64,000 nucleotides of DNA from an uncultured Neptuniibacter sp. (GTDB taxonomy: Bacteria; Pseudomonadota; Gammaproteobacteria; Pseudomonadales; Balneatricaceae), in NCBI RefSeq assembly GCF_947498015.1, contig NZ_CANMIR010000004.1:62001-126000 (forward strand), read 5' to 3'. The notes beneath the pieces are model-generated. The model was not told the origin of the DNA and did no database searches. It saw only the letters and a list, made by a program, of their open reading frames with translations. The position numbers and the translations under genes were made by a program. Shown here piece after piece: positions 39,019 to 48,717 of the stretch; the stretch's first letter is position 1, and every line of letters begins with the position of its first letter.

Positions 39019-39227
39019 ATCCTCTCTCCGATTTTGTACTGGGTTAGGTTGTGCTCCCATCAGTACAGTTACTTGCTCAATCTTTAGTTAAATTTTAGTT
39101 TGGCGATCATTTGCAATACAGATTCAAAATAAATATTATTTTTGCATACAGTGTGAGCTGGTGTTAACTGTGCTCCATTTATTCTGTGAATCTGTCCTGT
39201 TTTATCTGTCTGTTGCGGTGAGAAAAA

Positions 39228-40646
39228 ATGAAACTGTACGAAAAGCTATTTGATGAACTGTCCAGCAAAATTGAGCAGGGTTACTACCCAGTGGGTAGCA
39301 AACTACCATCCATACGTGCGCTGAGTCAGGAGAGGGGCGTCAGTATCTCGACCGTACAGGAAGCGTATCTGCGTCTGGAAGAGAGCGGCTTTGCTGAGGT
39401 GCGACCCAAATCCGGTTACTACGTGCAGACTCGGGGGGAGATGCCTGAGTTGCCTGAAGTAAGCCGACCTGCGCAGCGCCCACTGGAGGTCTCCCACTGG
39501 GATCAGGTTTATCATTTGTTAAACAACGCGAAGGGCAACGGCCATATTGCATTAGGTACGGCGATGCCTGATACGGATACCCCGACCCTGAAACCCTTGA
39601 TAAAGTCGATGAGCCATATGGGAGCGCTCGCTCACGATAGTTTTCTCAATTACAGTGATATTCATGGCTCTGAGCGGTTACGTAAACAGATTGCGCGTTT
39701 GGCTGTCGATTCGGGCTGTAAGCTCCATCCGGATGAGATCATCATCACCAGTGGTTGTCAGGAAGCATTGGTATGCAGTCTACGCGCGATCAGTAGTCCG
39801 GGAGATATCATTGCAACAGATTCACCCAGTTTTTATGGATCAACTCAGGCGATTAAAGCGTTGGGGTTAAAAGCGCTTGAGATACCGACACATCCAGAAA
39901 CGGGTATCAGCCTGGAGGCGCTGGAGATGGCGCTGGACCAGTGGCCTATTACTGCTATTCAGGTGACGCCTACCTGTAATAACCCATTGGGATATACCAT
40001 GCCGGAGGAGCGGCGTAAGGCGTTGCTCAGACTCGCACAGCAGTATGATGTGCCGATCATCGAAGATGATATCTATGGTGATCTGTTCTACAAAGCGCCC
40101 CGCCCCAAAACGATCAAAGCGTTTGATGAGGAGGGGCGTGTATTATTGTGTTCCTCGTTCTCAAAGACTCTGGCGTATGGGCTCCGGCTGGGGTGGGTGG
40201 CTCCCGGGCAGTGTACCGAGCGTGTGTTACATAAGAAGTTTGTTTCGACCGTCAGCAGTCCACCCATACAGCAGGAGGCAGTGGCAGAGTTTATAGAGCA
40301 GGGGTTTTATGAGCGCCATATGCGCCGGATGCGGTCACAGTACCAGCTTGCGAGGGATATGATGATCGATCTGATTAAACGTTATTTTCCAGAGGGAACG
40401 CGCATCAGCTATCCCGAAGGAGGGTATCTGCTCTGGGTAGAGCTGCCTGTGACGGTTGATAGTGTCAAACTGAACAAGCGGCTGGAGGATAACAAAATCA
40501 GTATCGCTCCAGGGGTGATCTTTTCAGCTTCAGGTAAGTATAGAAATTTCGTACGTCTGAATTTTGCCAAGAAGCCGGATGAGCGAATTAAGGCAGCGCT
40601 TAAAACGGTCGCTACCGAAGTCAATCAGTTGATGCTTGAAGCCTAA
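39228..40646 (+). CDS. MocR-type GntR-family regulator with aminotransferase domain
   Basis: A 472-residue fusion: winged-helix DNA-binding domain at 1-70 (GSKLPSIRALSQERGVSISTVQEAYLRLEESG) and a fold-type I aminotransferase domain binding pyridoxal phosphate (TPTCNNPLGYTMP; Schiff-base Lys in CSSFSKTLAYGLRLGW). Known MocR regulators sense PLP or amino compounds and control vitamin B6, taurine or GABA genes. The neighbour is a divergent lipoprotein, which gives no clue to the target. Confidence 0.9.
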   Translation: MKLYEKLFDELSSKIEQGYYPVGSKLPSIRALSQERGVSISTVQEAYLRLEESGFAEVRPKSGYYVQTRGEMPELPEVSRPAQRPLEVSHWDQVYHLLNNAKGNGHIALGTAMPDTDTPTLKPLIKSMSHMGALAHDSFLNYSDIHGSERLRKQIARLAVDSGCKLHPDEIIITSGCQEALVCSLRAISSPGDIIATDSPSFYGSTQAIKALGLKALEIPTHPETGISLEALEMALDQWPITAIQVTPTCNNPLGYTMPEERRKALLRLAQQYDVPIIEDDIYGDLFYKAPRPKTIKAFDEEGRVLLCSSFSKTLAYGLRLGWVAPGQCTERVLHKKFVSTVSSPPIQQEAVAEFIEQGFYERHMRRMRSQYQLARDMMIDLIKRYFPEGTRISYPEGGYLLWVELPVTVDSVKLNKRLEDNKISIAPGVIFSASGKYRNFVRLNFAKKPDERIKAALKTVATEVNQLMLEA

Positions 40647-41392
40647 CTATCTGAATGATACTTGAGACGGTTGAGGGAAGCTGAGAAGGAAAACCCCATT
40701 TTCTGGCCCAATTCGCGAGCACGGTTTTTGAGGTATTTCCCCGAGCGATGATTTGAGGATCTACTGGCCAGGAGTACCCAGTTACCTGAGTTGGTTGTGC
40801 AGCTCCAGACATCGGCATAGAGTGATTTCAAATGTTGGAGGGCATCCCCCGTTTGATGTTCACGCCAGCAGTTGAGTACCAACCAGCCGTCAGATTTCAG
40901 AATCTCCCGAGTTCGGGAAAGGAATTCGGGTAAAAGCTGTTGCTCGTCCAGACCTTCTGCACTGTAAATATCACTCAGAATCAGATCCAGTTTGCGTGGC
41001 TGTGGCTTCTGCAAAAATTCAAAAGCATCCCCTATTTCCACCTTTAGACGGTTCCCCCGGGGTAACTGAAAGTATTTATAAGCAGCGTCCACCACGCCGG
41101 GGCGAAGTTCCACGACCTGCTGCTTGAGTTCAGGAAGGTGGTGGTGCATGCAACTGTTCAAGCTCCCTGATCCGAGCCCCAATGTAAGACAGCGTTTAGG
41201 TTCCATGAAGAGTAAAACTTGCAGCATGGCACGGGTGTAGTCATGTTGAGGAATCAATGGTCCGCTTTTTAACCAGCAACTCTGTTCGTCATGCTCACCA
41301 AATGACAGATAGCGCTTATTGCCATCATCGAAGATCCGGATTGGGCCAAACTCGTCATAACTGCGGTTGATCTCTTTGCCCGAAATAGCCAT
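40643..41392 (-). CDS. Spermidine-synthase-like protein
   Basis: A 249-residue protein with the SAM-fold of the spermidine synthase family (LTLGLGSGSLNSCMHHHLP, VVELRPGVVDAAYKYF, DLILSDIYSAEGL). It lacks the N-terminal beta domain length and several polyamine-site residues of SpeE, so it is probably a methyltransferase-like paralog of the fused-spermidine-synthase group. It is convergent with the MocR gene (ends overlap by 4 bases) and divergent from dgt. Confidence 0.75.
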   Translation of the reverse strand: MAISGKEINRSYDEFGPIRIFDDGNKRYLSFGEHDEQSCWLKSGPLIPQHDYTRAMLQVLLFMEPKRCLTLGLGSGSLNSCMHHHLPELKQQVVELRPGVVDAAYKYFQLPRGNRLKVEIGDAFEFLQKPQPRKLDLILSDIYSAEGLDEQQLLPEFLSRTREILKSDGWLVLNCWREHQTGDALQHLKSLYADVWSCTTNSGNWVLLASRSSNHRSGKYLKNRARELGQKMGFSFSASLNRLKYHSDS

Positions 41393-41523
41393 CGCTCTGT
41401 ACAGGTGGGTTGTGGGTGCGCCATTCTATAGGGTAATAGGGGTGTTATTCCACTCTAGAAATTGAACGTTTAGCCGACAGCAATATCAGGTTCTTTAGCC
41501 TTTATATGATCTGGAGATGATTG

Positions 41524-42843
41524 ATGCAGATGCAGTGGAAGCGGTTACTGACAACCAAGCGGTATGGTCATGCTGAGTTGACCGAGGATGAGATTGGCAG
41601 AAGCCATTTTCACAAAGATCAGGACCGGATCATCTTTTCCAGTGCGTTTCGCCGGTTGGGGCGCAAAACTCAAGTACACCCGATGTCCCTGAATGATCAT
41701 ATCCATACCCGTCTGACCCACTCGATAGAGGTAGGAAGCCTTGGACGGAGTTTGGGAATTCGAGTGGGGGAACAGATTCGCGATCAACTGCCCGAATGGG
41801 CTTCACCCTATGATATCGGGATGATTGTCCAGTCGGCATGTCTGGCGCATGATATCGGCAACCCCCCCTTCGGTCATGCCGGTGAGTATGCAATCAGGGA
41901 CTGGTTTAAGCGACATGGAGAGAGTGAGCTTTTGGCTAATCTGTCAGAAGAAGAACGCCTGGATCTGATGACGTTTGAGGGCAATGCGCAGGGTTTTCGT
42001 GTGGTGACACGGATTGAAAATCACCTTTTTGATGGTGGGTTAAGGTTGACCTACCCAACTCTAGGAGCGCTGCTTAAATATCCCTGGAGTGCTGAATATG
42101 CAGGCCCAAAAGGGAAGTTTAGTGCCTATCAGACCGAGCTGGAGATCTTGAATAAGTTAGGGCGGGAGCTGGGGCTGGTACCTAATGGGGAAAATCGCTG
42201 GTGCCGTCATCCTCTGACCTTCCTGATGGAGGCTGCTGATGATATCTGTTATGCCATTCTGGATCTTGAAGATGCAATTGAGCTGAATATTCTCTCATTT
42301 AATGATATCAAGCCAATCCTCCTGCAACTGTGCGGTGATACCTCGTTCAATGATGAGATCTTTACCTCTCAAGCTTCAGCACGGCGGAAGATATCCGCAT
42401 TACGGGGTAAAGCGATGGAGCATATGGTGGGCTCTGCAGTGGGCGCTTATCTGGAAAATCAGTCGGCGATAATGCGTGGTGATTATCAGGGAGAGCTGTT
42501 GGCAGATGGGGACCCAGAGGTGCGCGACGGCTTATACAAAGCAAAAACACTGGCCCATGAACGGGTATTTCCCGACACCCGTAAAACAGAACTAGAGGTT
42601 GGAGCTTACACTACGCTGGGTGTGTTGCTAGAAGCGTTCTGTCATGCTGTTTATGACAACAATCGTCTATGTGGAGAGGGGCTGAGTTACCGCAGCGATC
42701 GTATTATCAGTCTGATGGGGATCCATGCTCCCTCACCTCGCTTACCACTCTATAAAGCATACATGCGGGCTTTGGATTTCATCAGCGGTATGACCGATAA
42801 CTACGCGACCTATCTGGCGCGCCAAATTGGCGGATTGAGTTAG
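41524..42843 (+). CDS. dgt: Deoxyguanosinetriphosphate triphosphohydrolase-like protein
   Basis: A 439-residue HD-domain hydrolase that cleaves dNTPs to deoxynucleosides and triphosphate. Metal ligands are visible in RLTHSIEVGSLGRSLG and ACLAHDIGNPPFGHAGE, and the DNA-like ILIKE-region motifs DDICYAILDLEDA follow. ATG 41524 lies 7 bases after GGAG (41513-41516). It resembles the short Dgt-like group more than the 505-residue E. coli enzyme, so its substrate range may be broader. Confidence 0.9.
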   Translation: MQMQWKRLLTTKRYGHAELTEDEIGRSHFHKDQDRIIFSSAFRRLGRKTQVHPMSLNDHIHTRLTHSIEVGSLGRSLGIRVGEQIRDQLPEWASPYDIGMIVQSACLAHDIGNPPFGHAGEYAIRDWFKRHGESELLANLSEEERLDLMTFEGNAQGFRVVTRIENHLFDGGLRLTYPTLGALLKYPWSAEYAGPKGKFSAYQTELEILNKLGRELGLVPNGENRWCRHPLTFLMEAADDICYAILDLEDAIELNILSFNDIKPILLQLCGDTSFNDEIFTSQASARRKISALRGKAMEHMVGSAVGAYLENQSAIMRGDYQGELLADGDPEVRDGLYKAKTLAHERVFPDTRKTELEVGAYTTLGVLLEAFCHAVYDNNRLCGEGLSYRSDRIISLMGIHAPSPRLPLYKAYMRALDFISGMTDNYATYLARQIGGLS

Positions 42844-42901
42844 GGCGTGCAGGAAAACTCTTTTATAATACCTCTTTTGATGAGAGAGAAAGGAACGGTC
42901 T

Positions 42902-43276
42902 GTGGCGTCTCTAAAAGATCAGCTAAGTGGTTTAGTGTATTCAACAGAAAAAGGCCAGCTTTGCTCAGGCTGCGGTGAAGCGGTGGATGCCTGCGTCTGT
43001 TCCGAGCTTGAGGATCAACAGCGACTTGAGGGTTTGGATGGCGTAGTCCGAATTCGCCGGGAAACGTCAGGCCGCAAAGGCAAAGGGGTTACCACGATTA
43101 CAGGAGTACCGCTCCCTGAGAGTGAGCTGAAAACATTGGCGAAAAAGCTTAAAAAGGTATGCGGTACCGGCGGTGCATTAAAGGACGGTGTGATCGAGAT
43201 ACAGGGGGATCATCGGGAAAAGTTGAAAGGGATGCTGGAAAAAGAGGGTTTTACGGTTAAGTTGGCGGGTGGTTGA
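42902..43276 (+). CDS. yciH: YciH-type SUI1/eIF1-like translation factor
   Basis: A 124-residue protein: N-terminal zinc-like CSGCGEAVDACVC segment and a SUI1 fold (RRETSGRKGKGVTTITG, CGTGGALKDGVIEIQGDHREKL). In E. coli YciH affects start-site fidelity with weak effects. The start is GTG 42902 with AAAGGA upstream; TATAAT at 42864-42869 may be a -10 element. A 35-codon frame begins one base after the stop. Confidence 0.92.
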   Translation: MASLKDQLSGLVYSTEKGQLCSGCGEAVDACVCSELEDQQRLEGLDGVVRIRRETSGRKGKGVTTITGVPLPESELKTLAKKLKKVCGTGGALKDGVIEIQGDHREKLKGMLEKEGFTVKLAGG

Positions 43277-43277
43277 G

Positions 43278-43385
43278 ATGGCAAAGAAAACCTGTACCCG
43301 CTGTATGGTGATGCGTTTTGCGTTGGTGTTTATGGCGATTGTGTTGCTGTTTATGCTGAATGGCCTGAGTGAATTTTTTGCCTGA
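43278..43385 (+). CDS. Possible 35-residue membrane peptide
   Basis: An ATG one base after the yciH stop opens a 35-codon frame. The product starts with KKTCTRCMV (a CxxC pair) followed by a single hydrophobic stretch (FALVFMAIVLLFMLNGL) and a short tail. The position suggests coupling to yciH. There is no family evidence, so it remains a candidate gene. Confidence 0.4.
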   Translation: MAKKTCTRCMVMRFALVFMAIVLLFMLNGLSEFFA

Positions 43386-43430
43386 CTCTAGTTTTAGCTA
43401 CACTTACAAGGAATGTTGAGAGCCAGTATC

Positions 43431-44207
43431 ATGCCCACAAAACAGATTATTACTAAACTCTTTTTGCTTTACTGCATGCTGTCATTTTCAGAGGTACAGG
43501 CACGTATCTATGAATACAAAGATGACTCTGGCCGCAGGATCTTTGTCGATCGTCTTTCACAGGTTCCGGCGAAGTATCGTGATCAGCTCCGCAGTCGAGA
43601 AGAGGAGAAGGATCAGCTGGACCGGGCCGCTCTGAATCGTCTTCAGGTGGAGCGCAAAACCAAAAGTGCAGCGCTGAAAATTTCGGTTGAAAAAGCACGT
43701 ATCCGTGAAGCGATGGAAAAATGGATAACCCCCTTTGAGTTGCGTGCTAATCAGATTCTGGTGCCTGTGACCGTGGTCTACGGGAGTCGCACGGGACAGT
43801 TGACGTTGGTGATGGATACCGGTGCTTCCTATACGGTGGTGCATAAAGATTCGATTAAACCCTTAGGGGCATATCTTCGACCCGGAGGGGCTGCGATGGT
43901 CGCGGATGGTAGTGTGGTAAAAACCCAACAAGTCACCTTTGATCGAGTGGAAATTGGCCCCTATAAATCAACGAATGTGACCGCTGGAGTACTTGATTTC
44001 CGAGGAGGGGCAACGGGAAGTGATGGACTTTTGGGCATGGACTTTTTATATAACGCCCGCTACAAACTGGATCGGGAAAACCAAAAGATCTATTGGGATC
44101 CAGAGAAATATCAGCAGTTGAAGGAGCAGCTTGCTGAACTTGAGAAGATGGAGCAGCAGCTGAATAATCCGCCAACTGCTCCTGATACTAGCCTGCCTAA
44201 GCGCTGA
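43431..44207 (+). CDS. Retropepsin-like aspartic protease
   Basis: About 258 residues with a signal peptide (LFLLYCMLSFSEVQA), a DUF4124-like stretch (RIYEYKDDSGRRIFVDRLSQVP), a helical region and a retroviral-type aspartyl protease domain with the active site VMDTGASYTVV and the paired GLLGMDFL. Only one Asp motif is present, so activity would need a homodimer. It is periplasmic or secreted. A TTG at 43413 would add six residues. The function of such bacterial proteases (TIGR02281/clan AA group) is mostly unknown. Confidence 0.85.
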   Translation: MPTKQIITKLFLLYCMLSFSEVQARIYEYKDDSGRRIFVDRLSQVPAKYRDQLRSREEEKDQLDRAALNRLQVERKTKSAALKISVEKARIREAMEKWITPFELRANQILVPVTVVYGSRTGQLTLVMDTGASYTVVHKDSIKPLGAYLRPGGAAMVADGSVVKTQQVTFDRVEIGPYKSTNVTAGVLDFRGGATGSDGLLGMDFLYNARYKLDRENQKIYWDPEKYQQLKEQLAELEKMEQQLNNPPTAPDTSLPKR

Positions 44208-44208
44208 T

Positions 44209-45414
44209 CTAGAAATAGCGCTCCAAAGTAAGCTGAAGATGGTCATCTTTGCGGATGCTGTAGCTCAGATCAGCAGGGTTATCGGTACTGAAAAAACGCC
44301 CATCGATACTGAGTTTGAAATTGTCACCAAAACGCCGGCTGGCCTCAATAATCACGCTCTGGCTATCATAATCCAAGTCATGACTGATCCCGGCGAGTAG
44401 CTCGGTACTTTCCGCATCATTCAAGGTGACTCGTGTACCCAGGAAGATATCATTTTGAATCGCAGCATCTGCCTCTTGCCCACGTTGGTCCCAACCATAT
44501 TCAAACAATACACCCATATCAGCAGCGGAATCCCGGATACCATAAAAGGTGTACTCTAACCCTGCCTGAGCAGCCCAGAAATTTTCACTCCGGGTGTCCC
44601 GGTGAATCGTTTCAAACTTCCATAACCAGCTGTCGATCGTTGCCTGTAGATCAAAGCCGAGCTGATCCATCTGCTCATAGAAAGGAACCAGTACCGTCTG
44701 TCCGTTGATATCTCGGGCCAGTAGCTTGGGATCTCGGTTGGTGCCATGAAACCAGTACGCGCCCAGATCGAAATCACCCAGAGTATGACTCCAGCGGACA
44801 GCGGTATCGATGTGATTTTCCCCTGCACCTGATTCAAATTCAGCACGATTGGTATCAACAACAACCCCCGCTCTTAGACGTCCCTCTTCGCCGGGAAAGG
44901 TTCTCTCGCGAAATCCCGGAAGCAGGAAGAGGTCGATAATACCCCAATCCCGAACCAGAGAAAGGTTGATCATCTGCTGTCCCAGCTTATCCTCGCCATC
45001 GAAGTCCTCAACGGCATCGGTCTGATTGATCACATCAACCAGGTGCTGAAATTCGGTTACGCCCCAGAACACTTTCCGCAGGCCGGTTCTCAGTTCCCAG
45101 TCATCACCGATATGAACCCAACTCAACTCTCGAATATCTGCATGGGTACGCTCAGAGTCCCGTTCATCGACCCGCAAAAAGGGGGTGAATGTCAGAGAGT
45201 CAGTACCATCATTCCACTCCCAGAAAAACTCGGGCTCTACGGTGAATGATAGGTTCGTATCATAGTCCTGACCTTCAAACTGAGCGTCCTGGGTAAAGTA
45301 ACGCAGATCCGCCGTGACCTTACCCGACATCTCATAATAGGTGTCAGCCTGAGCTGGCAAGGCTGTAAACAACCCCGCCAGAAACACCCAGGGTTTGAGT
45401 GTAAGAGTGCTCAT
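44209..45414 (-). CDS. Outer-membrane beta-barrel protein of the RND/LolA-like module
   Basis: A 401-residue protein with a signal peptide (cut near PAQADTYY) and dense amphipathic beta strands ending in DHLQLTLERYF, a BAM-type C-terminus. Strand-rich segments such as SLTFTPFLRVDERDSERTHADIRELSWVHIGDDWELRTGLRKVFWG fit a 16- to 18-strand barrel with some DUF1302-like character. It is last in an operon of RND transporter, LolA-like protein and itself (1 base between the second and third genes), so it may form the outer-membrane end of a lipid or hydrophobe export route. Confidence 0.78.
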   Translation of the reverse strand: MSTLTLKPWVFLAGLFTALPAQADTYYEMSGKVTADLRYFTQDAQFEGQDYDTNLSFTVEPEFFWEWNDGTDSLTFTPFLRVDERDSERTHADIRELSWVHIGDDWELRTGLRKVFWGVTEFQHLVDVINQTDAVEDFDGEDKLGQQMINLSLVRDWGIIDLFLLPGFRERTFPGEEGRLRAGVVVDTNRAEFESGAGENHIDTAVRWSHTLGDFDLGAYWFHGTNRDPKLLARDINGQTVLVPFYEQMDQLGFDLQATIDSWLWKFETIHRDTRSENFWAAQAGLEYTFYGIRDSAADMGVLFEYGWDQRGQEADAAIQNDIFLGTRVTLNDAESTELLAGISHDLDYDSQSVIIEASRRFGDNFKLSIDGRFFSTDNPADLSYSIRKDDHLQLTLERYF

Positions 45415-45415
45415 A

Positions 45416-46213
45416 TTAACGCGCCCGTTTCAGGGTGTTTTTGTTGAAGTCTTTATCCGATAACCCTGTTTTGAACTGGTAAGAGCCATACGTCAGGTCT
45501 GTACTTTTACCCGTCTGGTGGTTAACCATTTTCATTAGGTTCGGACGCCAGTGCTTCCCTTCATACTCATTGTAATCATGATAGGTAAGGGTTTTTAAAG
45601 GTGAGTTTTTACGATCGTAAAAAGCGATTTTCCATGGGCGATACTCCTCCTGATCAAGCCAGACAACACGACGTGTGTAACCTGAGTTCTTGTCCACAGG
45701 GTACTGTTCTACCACATAGCACTCGCCTCCATCACAGGCTTCATCCCGGATAAACTTATAAGTATATTTTTCGATCTCAAAAGAGGAGAGATCCTCATAA
45801 GCAAACTCAGAACCCATAAATGGGCCTGACTTATTACGCGATGCGATCCGCTTAACCCGTTTCAGAGCTGGCAGATAGAGCCACTGGTCATCGGCGCCAA
45901 CGGGGTGGGAGAAGCTAAGAAAAGCGGTGCCTTTCACATCGCGAGGCTTATCAAAAACCGAGAGGCTTTTATCGCCATCACTTTCGACTTCAAGGGATTT
46001 CATTCTGATTTCACGAACACTTTCCTGACCCTGCTTATTGCGCAGGATCATGTTCATCTCTGCCTGCATATCCTGCCAGCCCAGGTCGCTGGCTTTCGCT
46101 TCTTCAGCGATACGCAGACCTTTCTCTTCGGGCGTTTCCGCCAGCGTGATGGTTGGAGCAGTGACAAGACCAACGATCAATAGGGCCTTAAACGGGTTGT
46201 TTAACAGAGTCAT
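45416..46213 (-). CDS. LolA-like outer membrane lipoprotein-sorting protein
   Basis: A 265-residue secreted protein (signal MTLLNNPFKALLIVGLVTAPTITLA) with the half-barrel LolA-like fold typical of those beside MMPL/RND transporters (KGTAFLSFSHPVGADDQWLYLPALKRVKRIASRNKSGPFMGSEFAYEDLS). ATG 46213 follows AGAAGGAG; the longer frame to 46261 lacks support. It overlaps the RND gene by 26 bases. Expected to carry a hydrophobic molecule across the periplasm from the RND pump. Confidence 0.85.
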   Translation of the reverse strand: MTLLNNPFKALLIVGLVTAPTITLAETPEEKGLRIAEEAKASDLGWQDMQAEMNMILRNKQGQESVREIRMKSLEVESDGDKSLSVFDKPRDVKGTAFLSFSHPVGADDQWLYLPALKRVKRIASRNKSGPFMGSEFAYEDLSSFEIEKYTYKFIRDEACDGGECYVVEQYPVDKNSGYTRRVVWLDQEEYRPWKIAFYDRKNSPLKTLTYHDYNEYEGKHWRPNLMKMVNHQTGKSTDLTYGSYQFKTGLSDKDFNKNTLKRAR

Positions 46214-48578
46214 TGTTTTCTCCTTCTGGAATAGTTTGAGATGTGTCGATCGTAGTCTCATTGTTATCTGTATGAGGTTTGCCCTCTGTTTTCTCGTCAG
46301 ATGCTTTGTCGAGCAGCATCAGCAGTGGAGGCAGGAACAGGAAGTCGACGATCAGCGCAATCAGTATGGTTAATCCGGTCAGGAGTCCCATGTCAGCGTT
46401 GAGTTTGAAGCTGGATTGAGCCAGTACCATAAACCCTGCAACCAGAACGATTGTGGTGATCCAGAGGGCGCGACCCACACTTCCGAATGCATAGCGAACC
46501 GCATCCTGACTGTTTTTATTGCGATCCCTGCGTGCATGTAGATATTTGCTCAGGAAATGCACGGTATCATCGACGATGATACCCAGTGTCATACCTGCCA
46601 CGACTGAGAGGGCCAGCCCGATCTGTCCATCGATCAGGAACCAGACACCAAACCCCATAGCTGCCGGAGCCAGGTTGGGGATCAGGCTGATGAAACCAAA
46701 TTTGACCGATTTCAAGGCGAATCCCAGAAGTACGGAGATCAGAATCAGCGCGAGTGTCGTTCCCATCAGCATACTGTAAATGTTGCGCTGACCAATGTGG
46801 GCAAACATCAGACTGGGGCTGGCGATAGAAACTTTATACTGCGGAGCATTCTCAGCAAACCAATTGTAGATACGGCTCTCCATCTCAATCTGCTGTGTGC
46901 TGGTCATATTCATGAACGTCGCGACAACACGGGTGGAGGACTTATCAACATTCAGCTGATTATTCAGGTCTAATCCGTAGGGCAGAGACATCTCGTAGAG
47001 TAGTAGGTACTGTGCGGACAGCTCTCGATCTGACGGTAACGTATAATATGTCGAATCATCGCTGTGCATATTTTTATTAAGACGTTTGATGGTATCACTC
47101 AGAGTGTTCACGTGATCCGTTTCAGGTTGGGCACGAAGCCATTCACTCAGATCGCCGATTGTTTTCAGGAAATCAGGGGCGTTGATGCCACTGGCCTCCT
47201 CACTGTCGATGGAGATCTCCATCGAAGTCATCCCAGACAGGTTATCCTGCATGTAATCAGTGGCCTGTCTGAAGGGAACCGTCTCATCAAAATATTTTAC
47301 AAAATCGTCATTCAATTGATTCATCGGAACCAATAGAGCGATAACTGTCATGATCAGCGCCATACCCGGTAGCAGAATACGGCGTTTGGCGATAACGACA
47401 CTGGCGATCCTGTTCATGGTGTCACTCTCACCCTCTTTGATCTGTTTAACCTTCAGTGGGAGGATGCGCAACAGTGCAGGGAAGATTGTGATCGAGAAGA
47501 TAAACGCCAGCATGACACCCACTGCAACCATATTGCCAAGATCACGGAAAGGAGGGGAGTCGGAGAAATTGAGGCTCATGAAACCGATCGCGGTAGTGGC
47601 ACTGGTCAGAAAGATTGGCTGGAAATTAATACGTAAGCTGTCCTGAATTGCCTGCTCTTTTTTAACGCCATGTCGCATCTCATAGAACATGGTTGTCAGA
47701 ATATGGACACAGTCTGCGACCGCTAAAGTCAGTACCATAATCGGCGTACTCGCAGAGGGGCCGGTGAGGAAAAATCCGCTCCAGCCAGCCAGACCCATTG
47801 TTGCCGCAATGGAAAAGGCGATAACCACAACCGTTGCAATCGTGCCGCTGATTGTTTTCAGGAGGAACACCATCCCCAGAATGACCACCCCAAACATAAT
47901 CGGTACCAGCGTGGCGTTATCGGTCAGTGAGGATTCCGCAAAACTGTTGTTCATCATCACCATGCCGGAGAGATGGACGTTCAGATCGGGATGGGCCGCC
48001 ATGAAGTTCTCTTTCATCTCACGTACTTTTGAGACTACCTGAGGAACCTCAACGACAGGGTTCTCGCCCGGTAGTTGAACCGTGATGTTGACGACAGTGA
48101 CATGTCCCTTTTCAGAGATCAGTTTATGTAGCATCAACGGTTCATTCACTGCAATCTCTTTCAGACGTGGCATCTGATCATCTGACAGGGTTGAAGGATC
48201 CAGCACCAGATCCTCAACAATCATGTCATCTTCTTCTGACCAGGTATGTTGAAAGTTGGTGATTGAGTCAACCCGAGTAGAGTAGGGGACCTGCCAGGAC
48301 TCTTCAGTCAGTTGATGAATGGCTGCAAGCGTCGTCGGTTTAAAGACATTGCCATCGTCAGGGGAGATGATAAAAGCGACATTGTCGCTCTTACTGTATA
48401 TCTTCTGCATCGATTCAAATGCGGTCAGTTGAGGGTTCTCCTCACTGAAAAACACCCGGTAATCGCTCTTAAAGACCAGGTTCTTAGCACCTGATGCAGC
48501 ACCCACGACTAACAGCACAGATAACAGTATCACCCAGACTGGATGATCTATTACAAATCGGAAAAATCGATCTCTCAT
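46188..48578 (-). CDS. MMPL/RND-superfamily transporter
   Basis: A 796-residue inner-membrane protein with two repeats of a helix, a large periplasmic loop and five helices (about 12 in total). Characteristic SSD-like segments are PIMVLTLAVADCVHILTTMFYEMRHG and LSVVAGMTLGIIVDDTVHFLSKYLHARR, each with an acidic residue for proton coupling. It resembles the HpnN/MmpL3 group that moves lipids. It leads an operon with the LolA-like and barrel genes and is probably repressed by the TetR protein through the palindrome at 48645-48665. Confidence 0.9.
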   Translation of the reverse strand: MRDRFFRFVIDHPVWVILLSVLLVVGAASGAKNLVFKSDYRVFFSEENPQLTAFESMQKIYSKSDNVAFIISPDDGNVFKPTTLAAIHQLTEESWQVPYSTRVDSITNFQHTWSEEDDMIVEDLVLDPSTLSDDQMPRLKEIAVNEPLMLHKLISEKGHVTVVNITVQLPGENPVVEVPQVVSKVREMKENFMAAHPDLNVHLSGMVMMNNSFAESSLTDNATLVPIMFGVVILGMVFLLKTISGTIATVVVIAFSIAATMGLAGWSGFFLTGPSASTPIMVLTLAVADCVHILTTMFYEMRHGVKKEQAIQDSLRINFQPIFLTSATTAIGFMSLNFSDSPPFRDLGNMVAVGVMLAFIFSITIFPALLRILPLKVKQIKEGESDTMNRIASVVIAKRRILLPGMALIMTVIALLVPMNQLNDDFVKYFDETVPFRQATDYMQDNLSGMTSMEISIDSEEASGINAPDFLKTIGDLSEWLRAQPETDHVNTLSDTIKRLNKNMHSDDSTYYTLPSDRELSAQYLLLYEMSLPYGLDLNNQLNVDKSSTRVVATFMNMTSTQQIEMESRIYNWFAENAPQYKVSIASPSLMFAHIGQRNIYSMLMGTTLALILISVLLGFALKSVKFGFISLIPNLAPAAMGFGVWFLIDGQIGLALSVVAGMTLGIIVDDTVHFLSKYLHARRDRNKNSQDAVRYAFGSVGRALWITTIVLVAGFMVLAQSSFKLNADMGLLTGLTILIALIVDFLFLPPLLMLLDKASDEKTEGKPHTDNNETTIDTSQTIPEGENNDSVKQPV

Positions 48579-48644
48579 TTTCCTGCTCCAGAATCCCTTT
48601 GTTCAGGGGTTGATTGCTCTTTTGGCAATTTATTTTATTGTTTT

Positions 48645-48665
48645 TTAGTGACGAAGCGTCACTAA
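48645..48665 (-). promoter_or_regulatory. TetR operator upstream of the RND operon
   Basis: A perfect palindrome, TTAGTGACG-N3-CGTCACTAA, lies 67-87 bases upstream of the RND start. A near copy lies before the adjacent TetR gene (49480-49500). The shared sequence points to one regulator binding both. Repression is the usual TetR mode. Confidence 0.82.
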
Positions 48666-48670
48666 CCATC

Positions 48671-48699
48671 TTTAAAAAAACGGTGAAAGACACCGTTTT
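48671..48699 (-). terminator. Intrinsic terminator of the tetR-family gene
   Basis: On the minus strand AAAACGGTG pairs with CACCGTTTT across a 5-base loop, followed by a T tract. It lies 19 bases past the TetR stop and just before the RND operator, so the regulator and the pump are separate transcripts. Confidence 0.82.
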
Positions 48700-48717
48700 G
48701 AGTAATAATTGAGCTTG

